Under the pieces are notes generated by a model. It did no database searches. It was not told the DNA's origin and saw only the letters and a program-made list of their open reading frames with translations. The translations under genes were made by a program, and so were the position numbers. 64,000 nucleotides of DNA. It comes from Physcomitrium patens. Lineage: Eukaryota; Streptophyta; Bryopsida; Funariales; Funariaceae. This document shows positions 62,901 through 64,000 of the stretch, in pieces. The stretch's first letter is position 1. The number at the start of each line of letters is the position of its first letter. The stretch is taken from positions 1,384,770 to 1,448,769 of the forward strand of contig NC_037266.1 of the NCBI RefSeq assembly GCF_000002425.4. The letters run 5' to 3'.

Positions 62901-64000
62901 AAGATTAATAATGAGATCCATGACAAAGAGCTCTTTGTAATCATAGATTTATTTTAAGAATAGTGTCATTATCTAGAAAGTGCCTCAAGTCCAATTATTA
63001 TGTATACAGATCATAAGAATCTTAAATACTTTATGTGAGCATGTATTTTGAATCATTGTCAAGTCTATTGGAACATATCTTTAATCAGATTCAATTTCAA
63101 GATCATTGATCAATCCAAAAAATAACAAGGTCTATCAAACGCCCTTTCTAGACATTCTTATCTTGTAGCAAAAGATAGAGATATAACTTTTGATCAATAA
63201 AAAATGATTTTCTTGAAGCTTGAGTATTTTCATCTTTAAGCAATAAAATCAATATTGACTATTGATTCAACCTTTGTCATGCAAATTCAATCAAGTATGT
63301 CCTTTAATCCTCTTGTTCATGATATCAAGAATACTTCCTCTAAGTCCTATAAAACTTCAAAGTTTGAGTTCAAGAACAACTTACTATATTTTGAAGATTA
63401 CCTAAATATTCCAAAAGTGAAGCATGATTATAAATCCTTCAAGTTTAACATGATTTTTCAGCACCCAAATATTTTGGATACAATAAGACTTTAGAACTAA
63501 TATAAAGAGATTTTTAGTGGCTTCAAATGTAATAGGCAGTCAAAGACTTTGTATAATCATACAATACTTGTTTAAGATCCAAAACTCCTTGCCATCAACC
63601 TTATGGAATTTTCCAACCATTGCCTACATCCAAACAACCATGGTCTTTTATTTCTATGGATTTTATTATAAATCTTTCAAGCTCAAATTTATATGATTCT
63701 ATATTTATAATTATAGATCACTTTATCAAATGACATATTTTATACTATATTTAAAATCTATTTGAAGTGAAGAAATAACTATATTTTTTATTGACAATAT
63801 CTATTGCTATCATGGATTGTCAAAGGATATTATATTGGATAAAAGGACTCATAGATGTAGTTTTAATTTTAAATGTGTTTATAGATTAGAAACTTAGCCA
63901 ACAAGTTAATCACATGTTGATAGCTTGTAGAACAAGCTAACTATATGGGACATACATAGATAACTTGCCTTACAAATTAAGACATGTAGCTAGTAAATTA
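59399..64000 (+). mobile_element. LTR/Gypsy chromovirus J (A family), continues past right edge
   Basis: The 5' LTR at 59399-59926 (528 bp) opens TGTTAACTCATGG and matches the LTR of A in reverse complement. Gag runs from about 60160 to 61130, with a knuckle remnant near 61090, and protease from about 61200 to 61600. Reverse transcriptase lies at about 61930-62580, with [12 protein letters not shown] near 62355. RNase H lies at about 62680-63080 and the start of integrase at about 63480-63840. From about 63850 the sequence is LTR-like again (compare 59517-59670), so this is probably the 3' LTR, cut by the window edge. It is shorter than a full element. It is broken in dozens of places and older than A and B. 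It was inserted into repeat R copy 3. Confidence 0.85.

Overview
This is 64 kb of nuclear DNA from a land plant. It holds one host gene, at 24.8-27.2 kb, surrounded by old LTR retrotransposons of the Copia and Gypsy superfamilies. The gene is a PHIP1-like RNA-binding protein (lysine-rich N-terminus, two RRMs, one CCHC knuckle) with four exons and GT-AG introns. That protein type and the chromodomain Gypsy (chromovirus) elements point to a plant. The compact gene in a very AT-rich, decayed repeat background would suit a bryophyte such as a moss, but this is inference, because no organelle, rRNA or tRNA marker is present.

Layout: 1-3.24 kb, minus-strand chromovirus fragment whose LTR carries a 1.5 kb insert. 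4.3-8.0 kb, a Copia fossil, followed by a second Copia (8.03-11.69 kb) that is pierced by a fairly young chromovirus B (11.69-17.90 kb). 17.97-22.89 kb, chromovirus A on the minus strand, the best preserved element. 22.9-24.2 kb, intergenic and promoter DNA. 24.2-28.0 kb, the host gene with its leader and 3' flank. 28.0-54.1 kb, one deeply nested locus. 54.1-64.0 kb, a mosaic of chromovirus fragments with a solo LTR, two copies of an unclassified 0.7 kb repeat, and a last chromovirus running off the right edge.

The nested locus can be read as a layered history. Gypsy E (minus strand, non-chromodomain type) was entered by Copia D. D was then hit separately by chromovirus F, by Copia C, and by an E-family element that now remains only as a solo LTR. 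F was itself hit by a long-LTR element that is now a 1.9 kb solo LTR. Target-site duplications and LTR pairs support most of these layers: ACATC for F, AAAGT for C, ATGA(G/C) for the solo LTR in F, and two 383 bp LTRs for D.

All the retroelements are broken. Differences between related copies are mostly C/T and G/A, which fits decay of methylated cytosines. I found no CRISPR array, rRNA, convincing tRNA gene or bacterial-type operon, and no plausible new multi-gene system. The main points of interest are the nest architecture, a Copia primer-binding site that matches the anticodon arm of initiator tRNA-Met, a dispersed unclassified repeat, and fresh tandem duplications in the leader and intron of the host gene.
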